A DNA stretch of 64,000 nucleotides from Musa acuminata AAA Group. Taxonomy: Eukaryota; Streptophyta; Magnoliopsida; Zingiberales; Musaceae. A model generated the notes under the pieces. It saw only the letters and a list, made by a program, of their open reading frames with translations, did no database searches and was not told the origin of the DNA. Shown here one piece after another: positions 11,489 through 26,400 of the stretch (its first letter is position 1; the number at the start of each line of letters is the position of its first letter). Made by a program: the position numbers and the translations under genes. The DNA lies in assembly GCF_036884655.1 (NCBI RefSeq), contig NC_088348.1, forward strand, positions 23,540,501 to 23,604,500, read 5' to 3'.

Positions 11489-14400
11489 ATGGCGGTGCTG
11501 GAGGACCTGATACGGTCGATTGAGTTGTGCTTGAGGTTGGTCAAGAAGCAGCAGCCGCTCGTGGACCCTAATCTTGATCCCGTGCTGCTGGTTCCCGGGA
11601 TCGCCGGGTCGATACTGAACGCCGTTGATGATAATGGTAAGGAGGAACGGGTGTGGGTGCGGATTCTTGGTTCCGATCATGAGTTCCGGGCGAAGGTCTG
11701 GTCGCAATTTGATCCCGCCACTGGTAAAGTTTTGCTCTCCCCATCTCTCGATTAAGATCGCAACTGTAGTAATCTTATGGTCCGAGAGGTCTTTGTTCTT
11801 GTTTTCTTTAAGTTTGATAATTCAAGACATGATTGACAAACCCTAAAATGTATAGAGAACATTACTTTGACGAAGAATAAATACATTAGTAGTTTCGTTT
11901 TGGTCAAATTAATTTATGTACTTGGCTTTACCAATCTCCAATTATCCAAATAAAAAGGAGAAGGATAAGCTAGTTGTTTTCATAGTTTTGCCAACTTGTA
12001 TGTTGCGGAGGACATAAGACCTGTTGCTATACTCTCACTGAAAACTGCTAAATTGATTTTGAAAAAGTGATTTGTTCAGGCAGCTTGGAATGCATTTCTA
12101 GAATTATTATTGTTTTCTTGGACACCTATGATATGAAGGGGGAAATTTTCTTTCTCTTACTTCATGTGGTTCAATTCTGAATCTTTTACTCACAGAAAAT
12201 CTCTTTATTGTGAGTTTGCTATCTGGTTAGGTTGAAAATGTTCTCCTACATGTTAAAAGACCTGGTAGTTGTTTGGTATTTCTTGAATTATTTCTCATGC
12301 TAATTTTAGTAAATTGATGACTAGTTCTTCGAGGAACCATGAGAACCAAGCTTGCTTAAAACAATGTGAATAAGTTGAGTATCAAGGAGTCAAGGACTAA
12401 GAGTGATGATGGAAAGTAAAATTTGCAGATGTTTTCTATGTTTTATTTGCTTGAATTGAAGTCCAGAAATATAGGCCTTGGTCATGATGCTAGAATCATT
12501 GGGAATTTTTCTGTTTTTGAATGCAGTAATTTGAAATAAGAAAGTTCTAAAGTTTCTAAATGCTGGAAAATTATGTTGATCATTTGTTTTTAGTTATCCA
12601 ATATTTTAATGCAAATAATATGATGGCATATCCATTTTTATTCATCCAATATTTTAGAAAGTGACATTGTTACCTCATCAAGGCACTGTCAAAAACAATA
12701 AAAAGTTAAAAGAATATGCACAATGATGTTGCTTGTTTAGTTTCTTTTCTTTTCCGGGTAACAACTACCTTTTTAAATTTCTTTAGTTATCTTGGTACTT
12801 CATGCGGCATGACTAAGCCAGTTTGGGAAGACAGTGTGATGTTCTACATGTATTGGAACTTAACATTTTTAGCATCACCAGTCCATGCTGAGCATGATAC
12901 TAGCAAGTGGTCAAGTTTGGAGGGGAGAGCATATCAAAGAAAGGAAGGGTGATAGGGAGGAGGGAGGGAGGAAACAAGAAAAAAAAAGCTATCAAAAGTT
13001 GAAATAAATATATTTTTTAAAAGACATGGGTTCTAGTTGGTAGGCTCACCATCAGGTACCTGTTCTCTTTAATAATTAAAACTGGCTTACAGTTTTTGAT
13101 CCAAATTGGATGGTGAGCCTCAGTCTGAATCTGATAGTAGGAGGCAATCTGCATGCCACTTTTGAAGCAAGCTGGTAAGTTTCAGATCGTACGGTCCACC
13201 CAGTTTGTGGGCTACTACTCTTTACAGGTGCAACTGGAGGAAAAATGCCATGTTCTCTTCCTATTAGTTGTGCTTTACCATATTTTTCTGACTACAGAAG
13301 CCATCTATAATGTAGTTGTACAGATTTTGTACAAATTTTGTCTATCTGCAGGTGTTCATCCATGCACATACATTATCTTGCTTGGCATGGTATGATCCAG
13401 CTATGATAGACTTTGTTAGGGTGGACCAAGTAATTCTCTGGCTATATGCAGCTTGAATCTTATTCTGGTGTCCTTTGTGGAGCTGAATCAATATCGTTTT
13501 AGGCATTACAATGGTTAAAACTTGCAACATAAACACAATCATTTCTAGTTATTACAAGCACATTTTTTTACTGGTGAACTAAGCAATATGTAATTGATTT
13601 CCAATGTGCAGGGAAGACAATTTCACTTGATGAAAAATCAAGAATTATGGTTCCTGAAGATAGATATGGACTATATGCAATTGATTGTTTGGACCCAGAC
13701 ATGGTATTTGAGTGTCTCTTCTTTAAGACTTGCAGCTTTTATTTCATAAGCTATAAGCTGAGAATGTGACATCAGCTTCCTTTCTCCTCCCTATATATAT
13801 ATATATATATGTTGTTCTGGTTGTGTAATCAATTTAAATTTTTTATGTATTGTAGATTGTGGGACGGGATGGGGTTTGCTATTATCATGACATGATAGAG
13901 CAGATGATAACGTGGGGTTACCAAGAGGGCACAACCCTTTTTGGGTTTGGATATGATTTTCGACAGAGTAATAGGTCAGCCACGCAGAAGTTGCTTTTTA
14001 AACAACCCTTCTCAAATATGCTTTTCCATTCACAAGTGACTCAGAAATTGCTTTACAAACAACTTGCCTTAAGTGTGTTTTTCCATTTATATTCTGAAGT
14101 TCTCTTGGAACATTCTCGTGAAAATGTATTTGCTGATTTCTATATATCAGACTTGACTTCATATATCTATTGACATATACATACGTAAGTATATGCTTCT
14201 GCACCTACATGCATATTTGTATATATATACCTATGTAAAGTATACAAAAGTATATTTGTAAATATAGAAGCACATAGTTACAAACTTATATATGTATGCA
14301 TAGACATTAGCATATGCATGTATGTATTCATGCATGTCCACATGGAAAGTTAAATGGGAATTTACACTAGGTTACTACATGGTTTAGGTGTTGTTTGCAT

Positions 14401-17400
14401 GTTGTATAATCTTTACTTCTATGATATTCATTATGCAGCAATATAAGACATGGAAACTCTGTAGTTTTTCCTGTATTCACTCGCAATAGATTTTCTTAGT
14501 TATTGAATGTATTTGTTTATGGCACCAGTAAAATGAAATAGATAACAATAGTGAGTTTATGTGGATAGCATAATGACTAAGACATTAAATAGTGATCGAT
14601 CAATATTTGTAGTCTTTAACGAAGAGCTTCTTTTTACAATAAAATTTAAAAAACCTATGCAACACCTTGATTAGTCTTACATCGAAAGTGGGTAAGACAA
14701 AAATGAGCTTATAAGCGTCTGATGAGTGTACTACTGTCAATTTCAGCCTAAGCATCTTGGCCAGTGGTTTGGGCCAAACGAAGTTAATAGACTAGTTATC
14801 CTATCAGGTCGGATCGTGACAATTGGTATTAAAGCTAACCTAGTGTTGGGCGTGGCGAGGGGCATGGACAAGTCATGGTGTGGAGCCACTATTGGGCTAT
14901 AACTCATGCACTATGCTAGGGTTTGATCTGGGTTGTACCAGGCTTTGACGAGGACGCTAAATCCTTAAGTTGGATAGTTTGTAACACCTTGATTAATCCC
15001 ACATCGGAAGTAGACAATAATAAGATTAGCTTATAAGTGTCTGATGGGTGTAGTACTGTCAACTTCAGATAAAGCATTTTGGCTAGTGATTTAGGCCAAA
15101 CAAAGTTAATAGTTTAATTATCCCATCACGCCACTATTTCACACATCACATGAGGAAAAAAAAAAGATTGAATCTTATGCGAAACATCAATGATAATAGA
15201 TGACATTAAATGGTGATACAGATGTGGACAATCACATTATATTCACATTATGTTATAGGACTGCTATATCTATTTTCTTTAATTTCTCAAGCAATAGTAT
15301 TGAATTAGGGGAAATCCAAGACCCAAAGTCGTCAAGTTGTTCCAAATCATTTCAGTGAATAAAATGGGGTTAGAACTATATTGTAATTGAAATAGCAGTT
15401 ATATGCATGGGGTCAAATATGATCCATGAAGACTGGTATGCCCCACTAACAATCTACCAGTTTGACTGACATATATCATTGCTTCATTTTTTTTTTTACC
15501 ATCAGCAACTGAAGGATACTGTATCGTGTCCAGGTATTGTACCATCCATAAGCTGACCGAGACTTTGCATTGGCTGTTTCTTAAAACCTTGTTTATTTTG
15601 TCTACCATATAATCCACCACAAGCAATTTAGAAAATTATTCACCCATCATGTTGCTGTAGCATCTTCTATGAATGTAATACAATGGCTATACTAAACCAT
15701 GATAGCAGCTGCTTACCTGAAATATTTTTTTGTGAATATTACTATGATTGAGTAAATTGTTTTGTAAGTGCTCGAGATTATATTTCTTGGTCTTTGCTAG
15801 TAGTATGTAATATGCATTTTGTTCTGTGACGAGGGAATAGGGATGCAAAATAGCTCTTCCATCAATCCGAACATAGAGATGGGATTTGAATAACAGTATC
15901 ATTATTAAATAATGACGAAATCCCTCATCCTTATGTCATGTCGATGTGATAAATAATGGAATAAGGTCTCAAAGAGGCTTAATAGGATCAATTCTTGTTT
16001 TAGTCATATCCTTTGAGATTATGATAAACTTAATCTTTTGCTGCATACAACCCTCATATAATGTTTACTGTAAATGCTTGGGTCTTGGTGCCTTTTCTTG
16101 TCATAAGTGCATGAAGAAGGTTCATGTCACTTTTGGGCATCCTCAGTATGGGACACAATTTGCTAGGGACCTAGTGAATGAGGAGAATTATGCTTTTGTT
16201 TTATAGCTTAATCATCCCTACCTCCCTTGTGTGAAAGGTCATCCACTGATCTTGCTATACTTTATCTAGGTCTTCATCGACGGGGACATCTCGTCGATGA
16301 AAGTTGCTTGAAACCTCATTTCCATTAGCAGACATCTTCCCTCCCTCTTAAGTATAGCCCTTTCCATGATTCCTAGTTATGTTCCACTTTTTCCTTGCCT
16401 TGGCTAAATTTAGGTTCCTCCTGATGTAAGTTGAACGTTGAAGGTGGTTTTGTTTGGAGGGGTCATCCTAGAGGCAATTCTGGCACACTCCAGATTATGT
16501 TCAGATTCAACTCCTTTCTTTCTGATCTTTATGTCAGCTGTCCAAAGAAGACAAAGCATCATGTACCATTTGACTTGCCAAACCTTCCATTCTTCAATTT
16601 TTCTGTGCAACACCTTCTCTTAGTTATTGCCCGATATTGGCCATTTTTTCCTCTTGGTTTCAAAATTTTTCCTTTTGTACCATCATTATACGGATGCCTA
16701 TTTATCTTGCTTCCTCTTATCTTTAGTTTGCAACCTTTACTGTTCTTTTTGGCATGTTCTCATGGTTCTGCTCCACTATCACTTGCTTTAGTCTTTTTCA
16801 TTCTTGCTTATGTATTCTTCCTTTCTTGCTTCTTGGAACTTGATCAAGATAATGAGGATATGTTTTCTTCATCAGCACAGGTACCCACTAATTGAACAGT
16901 GTGTCATATAAGTCAGGATCCTGACTTTCAAATCATAGTCCTGGTTGCAAAGAACATTTTAGTAGAGACTCTTTTGTTTCTTAAGTTCGACCAGGCTGCA
17001 GTATACTTATGGTTATTGATAAGAAATTTAATAGTCTTGGAGCATCCTAATCATAAATTTGAAAGGTTGGAAATGCCATGTATAATAACTCCATCCGTGT
17101 CATATCTACCAGGAGGCAAAAAAGAATTGTGATTACATAAGTACTGCTCATATTTCTGGGCTCTATGGGCTGTTTCACAAAAAGAAAGTGTTTACCCAAT
17201 ACCAAATATGAGGAAACCCAACTAACTTTAGTTATGGGATGCACTGGAAACAATGAAAATAAATCACTTCACCAGCATGATAGCTTTCCAAGGAAAAAAA
17301 ATCTGATCTAATAATTGCCATTTTATCTTGGAAATTTGATTTACTTGATTCTACTATGGGGATTATAGCTATTAACATTTTCACATACTTTTCTTTCAGG

Positions 17401-20400
17401 CTTCAAGAAACTCTAGATAGGTTATCTGCAAAGCTAGAATCGGTATGTGTGTCATCCGGTGGAAAGAAGATGAATATTATAACCCACTCAATGGGAGGGC
17501 TGCTTGTGAAGTGTTTCATGTGCCTTCACAGTGATGTAAGAATACTCTTTGCTATTAAGCCAACAGTCCTTGTAATTCTTCTATTGTGCAAATAAGCTTT
17601 TTCCCCTTTACTCTTTGTGGCAATTATTTAGAGATTCTATTATTTACAAATTACAATTATGTGACATTTCTTAGATTTTTGAGAAATATGTGAAGAGCTG
17701 GATTGCAATTGCTGCACCATTTCAAGGTACAATTCCTTAGCATATTTGTAAATTCTGCTTTACTTTGACTGGGAAAACATAGATGAATTCTGAACTCTGT
17801 GGTCTTAGTGCTTACATTAGAAACTAGACTATTTGTGGAAGTTGAAGTGTACCATTTGAGGTTATCTGCGATAAAGGAACTAGTAGTTATTGAGAATGAT
17901 GACTGTTTTTCTTCTTGAAGTATCTATTTGACCAACTATTTAACCTTTTCTAGTTAGATTTGCTTTATCGTTAATACGTGAGAAGATATCTTTTCTAATT
18001 GCTCCTTGTTCATGTTTCCTGTATAAAGGAAAAGTGTAGTTCAGAAAAGACTTCAAACTTGCAAGACAATTTGAGTATTCTGTCATGGCCAAGCACTATA
18101 TTTTTGTATTTTATTACTTGAATGATTATCTCTACTGCTCATATCTTGAGTTTTTAGTAGCATAGGATTTGAAAGTAAATAATACTTGGTGCTTTCTTCT
18201 TGTTGGATGCTTAGATAATTATGTCGCATGCAATGACCCATCCTATACAGGAGATCCTAGTAAAATGGTGAGAGCAAACCTTGGACATCTTCCTCTTTAG
18301 ATAGTTTAGCAAAGATGCTGGACCCTTTCCTTTACCTCCTTCAGGAAGTTATTACCACATGTTGTGTCATTATTCTTCTTGTGTTTTGGGCCTGTATAAA
18401 TGAGGCATGGACATGATAAGGCCTGTGAAGAATTTCCCATATTCTGATCTATTATGTTCTAATATAAATTTTGTGGCTGCATTGTTTTTAGTCTGAATTT
18501 GCAGCAGAGCAGCTATAAGAAGTGCAAGTATAACCTGATAGGCATGATCCTTAACCTAACAACTACTTTATTGAAAAATGATGTCAAATGCTGGTTGATT
18601 CTCGTTGACTCCCTTCAGTGTTATGGATCTCATTGTTGATTTCTTCAAGTTCCTGTCAACGGATTGCCTTGGAAATGACCAGAGTCCTAAGATTTAGCCT
18701 TCAGTTAAGAAGTTATTTTAGTACCTTTTCTTGTTGAATTTGCGAGTCCCAAGGCAAACTGAACCTGTAGATGCCTTGACTGAAATAGTGTGAACTTGAA
18801 CATCAGACTAAATAGAAAGCAAAGAAAATTCTAGTAGTCTTATGTCAAGAGATGAGGAAATAATGATTGTCCATATGAATGATTCGTTGGTAAGATCCTC
18901 TCCAAAGCGTTTTCTGGTTGATAAATTACCTAGACCTTGAGAAATGGTAGCTTAACTGCCATATGGACCCCTTCGTGTAGACTAATGCATCCTGAGACGA
19001 GCAACATGTGTAGGGTTTGTTCTTTTGGATGTCACACGTTGGAATTTGAAAAGAGGATTTTTGGGTTATATGTTATGCAATATGTATTACAGTATTCCTA
19101 GTATGATAGGGATTTAAGTTGAAGAAATTGTGATACCACAATGGTCAGAAAGACATAATGATGGTGCATTTCTGTGTGGATATAACTTGGATGTATGCAT
19201 CACGGATTGTTGTTAGGGCTTGGAACTGCAAGTTATTGGGTTTTTAGGCTATTTGTATTATAATAATTGCCCTATGCTGGTGATATCTGATGATTTTCTT
19301 ATGGAATAGATGAGTTAGTGCTTGTAAGTGGCAGAGTATCACTAAGAGTATTGGTGCATTCCTTAATTTTCGTTTGTTTATAATCTGTTGTAGTTCTATT
19401 TGAGATGTAAACCAATCATATCCAATATGATTATTGACAAAAGTGGATCTGATTAGATTGGAGACTTTGTGCAAGGAACACAATTTTAAGATCTCATCTA
19501 TGGTTGGAAAAAGATTGTGTTCATGTATTATCCTTACCTCAAAGGGATATTCAAGATTTTAAGCAAGGGAGGTGCCTCAAAAACGAAGGGATGTGATGTA
19601 TCCCAAAAACTTGATATGTTCACTGTGAATCATATTTAAACTTTGGGAAACCAGCTATATTTATTGCGTATGATGGTGGCTGCCCTTTTGTCATTAGTCC
19701 TAAAATGATCATCTTTTTTCACCGCAAGTGCTGGATAGCTTTTGAGTTCTGTTGCAGTGACATAAAATATCTAATTTAGTCCTTATAATATGGACAAAAG
19801 GGTAAATGATTAAAAATTGTTGTGAGTTCAATGAGAACTTCTGTCTGTGGCACTGTTCTAGGTTAAAATAAATTACACTATGCAACCAAAATTATTTAGA
19901 GAATATTCTTACTGTGGTTGTTATGATGTCAGAGTGTTATAATGTCTGACATGACAAGAACCCAATGCTCATGTAACTTGCACGATTATCAGATTCTTTG
20001 AAAAGAAGCTTTCATCTAGTTGTAAACATAATGTAGCGGACTATCTTATGCTCTTTCAAGAATGAAACTCTAGTAATACAACTCTTTCCAGCATATTTTT
20101 CATTTCATCAGAACTATCATGTTACTTGGTTTAAGGAGTTCCTCATGCCTTATTGATCAAGGCACTAACAGCTTTTGTTTAATCGACATCATTGTTGCAC
20201 AAATTTATGAGTATATTTAGGTATACTTCATTTATTGTATGGACAGGTGCACCTGGATATATAACAACTGGTCTCTTGAATGGTATGTCCTTCGTGGAAG
20301 GGTGGGAGGGAAACTTTTTCATCACCAAATGGAGCATGCAACAACTGGTATATTTTCCCACTCCATTTCTTTATTCCTTTAATCATTTAACTCTGCCTCG

Positions 20401-23400
20401 TCTTTGTTCCTTGGATTAGTTTATCATCATTTATATTTGAATAGTTGATTAGAGGCAACATCTCTCTGGTATGTTCTCTCTGTAATTATGAATTTTTATT
20501 GCTTAAAGGACAATTTAGCTTCTCCTTTAATACGTGATTTTTAACGAAACCTTTGGCTAATTAAATCAAATTTGGATGCCAATTGAACCTAAAAGTCAGA
20601 ATTAAATGCCTAACAGTATGTGCATTCAAAAAAGGCAGTTTGGTCTTTCTTTGCTGGTCATTTAGTTTTACAATGTAGCAGTGAACATTGTGCTGCATCT
20701 GTTGGACGATGCAGCCTTGACTGAGTTGTATTATGTTGGCATTATGGTATAAGATTAAAAATCTGTACAAGGATCAGTGTCAATTAATATTAGTTGGATA
20801 AAGTTTAAAAACTGATGGTAGAGACTAAGGTTTAAAATATCATCTGAACTGGTTGTTATGGATCGGTATTTAGCAGCTGAAAACTGATCAGTATGTGCAG
20901 TGGATGATTTTGTTTTGTCAAGTCTACTGTAGGACTGTTTTGCCCAGTAAGGTCACTGTACCTGGTTTTCACCAGACAAGAAGTATATCGGCACCTATAA
21001 TTCCTTTTAATCTTTTAACAATTGTGTGTGATTCCTATATTTTGAATCACAATGTCCATACAACCTCTACAGACCATACTGTAGCTGAATTAGGACTCAG
21101 TGTGACATCAGAGTAGGACTAAAAATCATCTTATGAAAATAATTGAATTTTGTAACTTATACGTTCATAATTTACAAAATTAAGAATCATAAAAGCATTC
21201 TAACCGAGATCATTGATCATGATTCTCTTATTCTTATTGTCAATTAGAACAAAGACAATACCTTCATTGTATACCCTTCAGTTCTGCCGGACTCAGCATT
21301 TTATTGGAGAAAGAAATAAAAAGTGTTGTGCAACTATTCTTGGCTTGAGATGCAGCATTTGTGCATATGTATATAAATTTTCACCATAATTCGAGATGCG
21401 AAATTGAAATGCATAGAAACAGCACCCGCTGCAAAAGTTCATTTTTTCATTTGCTACTGATAGTGGTTGAATTGCTTTTTGTTTGTAAATTATTATTATT
21501 ATTATTATCAAATATTGATATAAATGGTCTTTTCACTCTATATCATCTATATGGTCTTCTCCTGTAGTTTTACTTTTAATATTATCTGATCAGTTTTGTT
21601 GGGATGTTATTCTTGGTTTTTAGTCTTGATTTTATTATTCATTGTACTTTTCTAGTATATTGTAGGTAGATAATGTATAAATCATTAGGTGTAAGTCTGT
21701 ATGAATGCAATCATATGTTATGTTATTCTCCTGTACTACAAACTAATTTTAAGTAGATTTGAGAAGTTAGGTTGGATTTTATGAGCTAATGTGCCTTCTG
21801 TTTCAGCTTATTGAATGCCCATCCATTTATGAGTTGATGGCCTGTCCCAACTTTTGTTGGGAAGATGTTCCTCTTTTGCAAATGTGGAGACAGAAGCATG
21901 ATGGTTCTGGAAAATCCAGTATTCTGCTGGAGTCATATGAGCCTCTAGAAGCTATAACTTTGATGAACGAGGCTCTTGCAAAAAATACGGTAAGGCATGA
22001 CTGATCGCTCAGATTATGATGCAGTACCTGTCAACTAAATTCCTTCACAGCTTTATTGGATGGAGAGAATTGGATTCTCCTGTTTTAATGCAACAAGTGG
22101 GAGAAAATTAGAAAGAGGTGAAGAGAACCGGGCACAATTGATTTCTCTTTGAGCCCTTTAAATAAAATTTCTTTCTTTTACCATTACCTAATGAAGAAAA
22201 AAATTGAAAAGAATGTGAAATATGAAACCGCCAGAGAGTAAGTTGCAATTAACTCGGTAGAGATTCTCTTCTCTTTGTTAACAAACTGAACCAAACAAGA
22301 AAACTTATAATAAGCTTCTAGTTTAATTAAATAACAGATGTTAACTGATTTTATAGAAAGATAAATTTATTTCACAAAGTTATAGATGTAAGAAGAAATT
22401 TATAACTTCTAGTCTAGAAAATAATTCTACGATACCATACAAAGTCAGTGACATTTATATGAGTAATTAGGTTCTTTCTTTATTCACTTATAGATTCTGA
22501 TTTTGACCTTGGGTTTAGCAGGTTGCTTATGGAAGCATGCAGGTTCCTTTACCGTTGAATTTAGAAATTCTGAAATGGGCCAATGAAACTCATGAAATTT
22601 TATCTCGTGCTAAGCTTCCGGAAGCAGTAAAATTTTACAATATATATGGGATTCATAATGACACACCACATAGCATCTGGTATGCTCTCTCATATCCTGT
22701 TAACATTCCTTGATTTTTCGCATGTTGTTTAGACTTCTTGTTTCAAGTTTTAGGGTTTGTATTTTGGATATACAACTTAACTTTGCCAGCCTAATTGATT
22801 GGTTTTTAGATTTTGCTAATTATAATTTCTACTTGTCACAGTCCAACTTGGGAATTGAAATATGTACCATCTAGTTGCATGTACTAGACATAAGATCCTA
22901 AACCAAGGGTCTTAGCATGCTCAACAGAGCCCCAGAATTATTCTCTTGTTGTGTTTGAAATTGTTAGACCTGGAATTATTCTCCTGTTTCAGATATTCAT
23001 CTTGCAATTGAGACTGATTGAGTAACTAATTAAGCTTTGTAAGAAGCAATTTTGAGGAACAAAGGCTTGACATAGGTTATAACCATAACTATTTTCAGAA
23101 TTGAGCTGAATTTTAAGTGAATATATAATGAGGCTAAATCGAGACTCATCTAAGTAAATATATAATAGTGTTAAGACAAATCATGCTCAATCTTGATTAT
23201 ATATGCATAAAAATCAGTGAAAAAAACAAAATACATATTCTATGTTTCTTTTCTGTAAAACAATATTGAAGTTAGTCTTTTTCTGGATATTATGGCAGAT
23301 TGGCAGTATATAATAACCATATACTCAATGCTTACAACAATAGTATAAGCTTGCTGCCACAGGAGCTACTTTTATGGGAAATTCTGGAAGTGTGTTTTCT

Positions 23401-26400
23401 TAACCATCATCTTTAAGTTACTGATATTATGCTCTGCTTGCAGTTATGGGAATCAGGAATCACCAATTTCAGACACAGAGCAACTTGTTTCAGCACAGGT
23501 TATTTTCTCTTACGGAATGTTAATTCACAATTTAACCTGAAATCAATAACCATGAGGTTGTCAATAGTTTGTGCAGAGTAACTAATTTTTTTTGCTTCAT
23601 GAAATTGAGGACAAATGTTTTTAAGTGATAAAAAAAATTTCAACAATGATGCACAATTTTAAATAAGATATGCTGTACAAAATAACTAGAGTATTTTGAA
23701 ATTAATGAAATTACAACAGGGGTCTATGCAATTAACATGTGGAATTAGATATTGTTGGTAGCAGCTTATGCAAGTTTGGTAGAAAAGAAAATTGAATTTG
23801 GAGATGAGATTCTTGGAGTCTACATGAGAGTCTGAGCACAGATATTGTGAACTATGGAGGAAGACTGAGCAAACAGAGGGTATGGGCATCACCATTTTGC
23901 CCATGTTGCACAGTGAGCCAACATAGAAGGATTAGATCAATTCAGTGACTAAATCATTACCAGTGAGATTTTTGTATGTTTTGACTGAAAACATAGCCAT
24001 TTTGTCTAGTTTGGCTGAAACACTTAACTGACTGAAAAGCTTCTCCTGCATGCTGATCCAGTTGCATGGATATTGATGCAGTACGTTGATAATAATAACG
24101 TAAATGAATCAAGAGCATTATTTTAATTTCATTAATCATATATGATGTTCGATTATTTCAATCTAGTATTACATAAATTTGTTATATAATCGTTTTGACT
24201 GATCACAAGATAATCATTCAAGAACAGTTAAGCTTTTCCCATATTACATCCATGAATGAAGTGCCCTTGATGTATCACTTAGCTATTTCACTAGAACATA
24301 AGTACGTATGTCAAAAAGTATTTGATACTATCCAAAAGTATCCTATAATTTTTGTATTTAACAAATATTTGTTGCAAACATGGATATGGCAAGCAATTCA
24401 AAGTATCCATGTTTAATAGATTTTGCTTGCATGGCATCTTTTGATAATACGTTTCCTGGCACCCGAATCTAGTCCCACATTGGAAGTGGGAGGATGGATG
24501 TGATTGTATATAGGGCTAGATGAGCTTATTGTTGTTAATCGGAGGTTAAGCATTTGCATGGTTTAGGTTCATCAAGTTATGGGTTGGTTTCTCATTGGGT
24601 TGGATTATGACAAATAGTATCATATCGGATTTACCCTACTAGGAAATAGCTCTTGATGGTGGGGCTGGAGGTGGCATATCATGAGGTGAACCCGCCACCT
24701 TATGAACCATGTAATAATTATAATTTCAAGTTATGAGTTGGACCTTGGGCTTTGACAAGGATGTTAAAGTTATGACATCCCCATCTAGTCCTGCACTGGA
24801 AGTTGGAGAATAAGTGTGTGATTGTGTATAGGACTAAATGAACCTACTACTAATTTGAGTTTAAGTATTTTTGGGCCAGTTGTTTAAATTGATCGAATTA
24901 ATGGGTCAGTTTTCCCTCGGGCCAAGTCGTGACATGTTTAGTCCAAAATTAATGTGTTCATGTAAAGATCTCAACTACTTGTAGAATCTAGGAACTAAAA
25001 GTTACAATTTCTGTTTCATCATGAGTTATAGCAACAGAATTTTGAAGATGACCTTGCACTAATAATGATGTTTGTGACTTTACTTTCTTTTGAAAATAAA
25101 CCAGGCTTAAGAGGATGAGAGTATATCAAGACCCATATAAGGTGTATGTTTAGTTTCAAATGACTTGTGCATGAGAAAGTTCTTGGGTGAGGAATTTGCT
25201 AGTCCTTGGTGGTGATTCATATATTATCACCAACTGCAAGTCGAATCGTTTATAAAAAAAGCAAAAACAAAAAAGAAAGTAAAATAGAAAGAAGTCCCTA
25301 TGTAAATATCTGCTATAATGCTTGCAGCTCGATAAAATAGATGACAGTTATGATACTCACTTCAGCCAATAAATATGTGGCTAAAATCATTTAGACTTGT
25401 CCTTCAGCTTCATAGAATATCCTATACTGTAGACACATTTATTAGCTTTAAGGTCCTGTTTTGTGAAACCTTATCTTGGGCTAGCTATATGTGCCTTTCA
25501 TTCCCTTAAATTTGGACACTCTGTATTATCGTGTGTAAATGTCTTTACAACTCAATGGTTCACTTTAATTCTTAAAATGCTTTCCGACTAACCTTATTTT
25601 GAGGTCACTGTTAATGTATACCTCTTAGGAATAACAATCATTGGATCATTAGGTTTTACCCCTTTCACATATCCATTTTATTTCAGCTTTCCTCCCCTTG
25701 ATATGTTTGTCATTCCTCTGTCAAGTTTGAAACATTTTAGTAGAATATGTTTGTCATGCGCTTGTCAATTTCTTGTAATAAAGATGGTCATCTACGATTC
25801 TACATTGTGTTGTATTCTAACAGCATCGTCTGCTGCTATGAATATGCTGCCTTTCTCTACCCTGCTGGTTACTTCACATTCATCTCTTTTAACTTGGATT
25901 TCACATAATTAATATGCTGTGCTCATCCTCATGATGCTGATCTTCATCCATCATTATGTGTTCAGCAAATTTGTCCATTCATAGCCATTTACCAATACTT
26001 ATCCGTGAGGAGTGTCGATGTCCGTGCACCTTGTGTCTCCTCGAACGATGGCATGTCTCAGACCTCTCGTTTCGAGTGGCTCCAGTGTTCACGTGAGTGC
26101 TCTTGGATGCAGTGGATAAGAATGTACCATGGGTCTTCGGACTCTTGGCACATGATCGGTTGGCTTTCTTAGTCGCCCTTTGACGGATGACGGCCTTCCC
26201 ATCGTTGCCCCCCTTTCCCTTGTGGTAATGGGTCGGCATGTTGGGCTTGGCGTTGTAGAGGACGTGCTACCTGGTTGATCCTACCAGTAGTCATATGCTT
26301 GTCTCAAAGATTAAGCCATGCATGTGTAAGTATGAACTATTTCAGACTGTGAAACTGCGAATGGCTCATTAAATCAGTTATAGTTTGTTTGATGGTACGT

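Noticed and set aside
16431..16895. 154-codon frame with several hydrophobic stretches in LCAT4 intron 3
   Set aside because: It is T-rich intronic sequence giving Phe/Leu by composition; no promoter or family match.
25979..26239. 86-codon minus-strand frame
   Set aside because: It lies wholly in the rDNA external spacer fragment.
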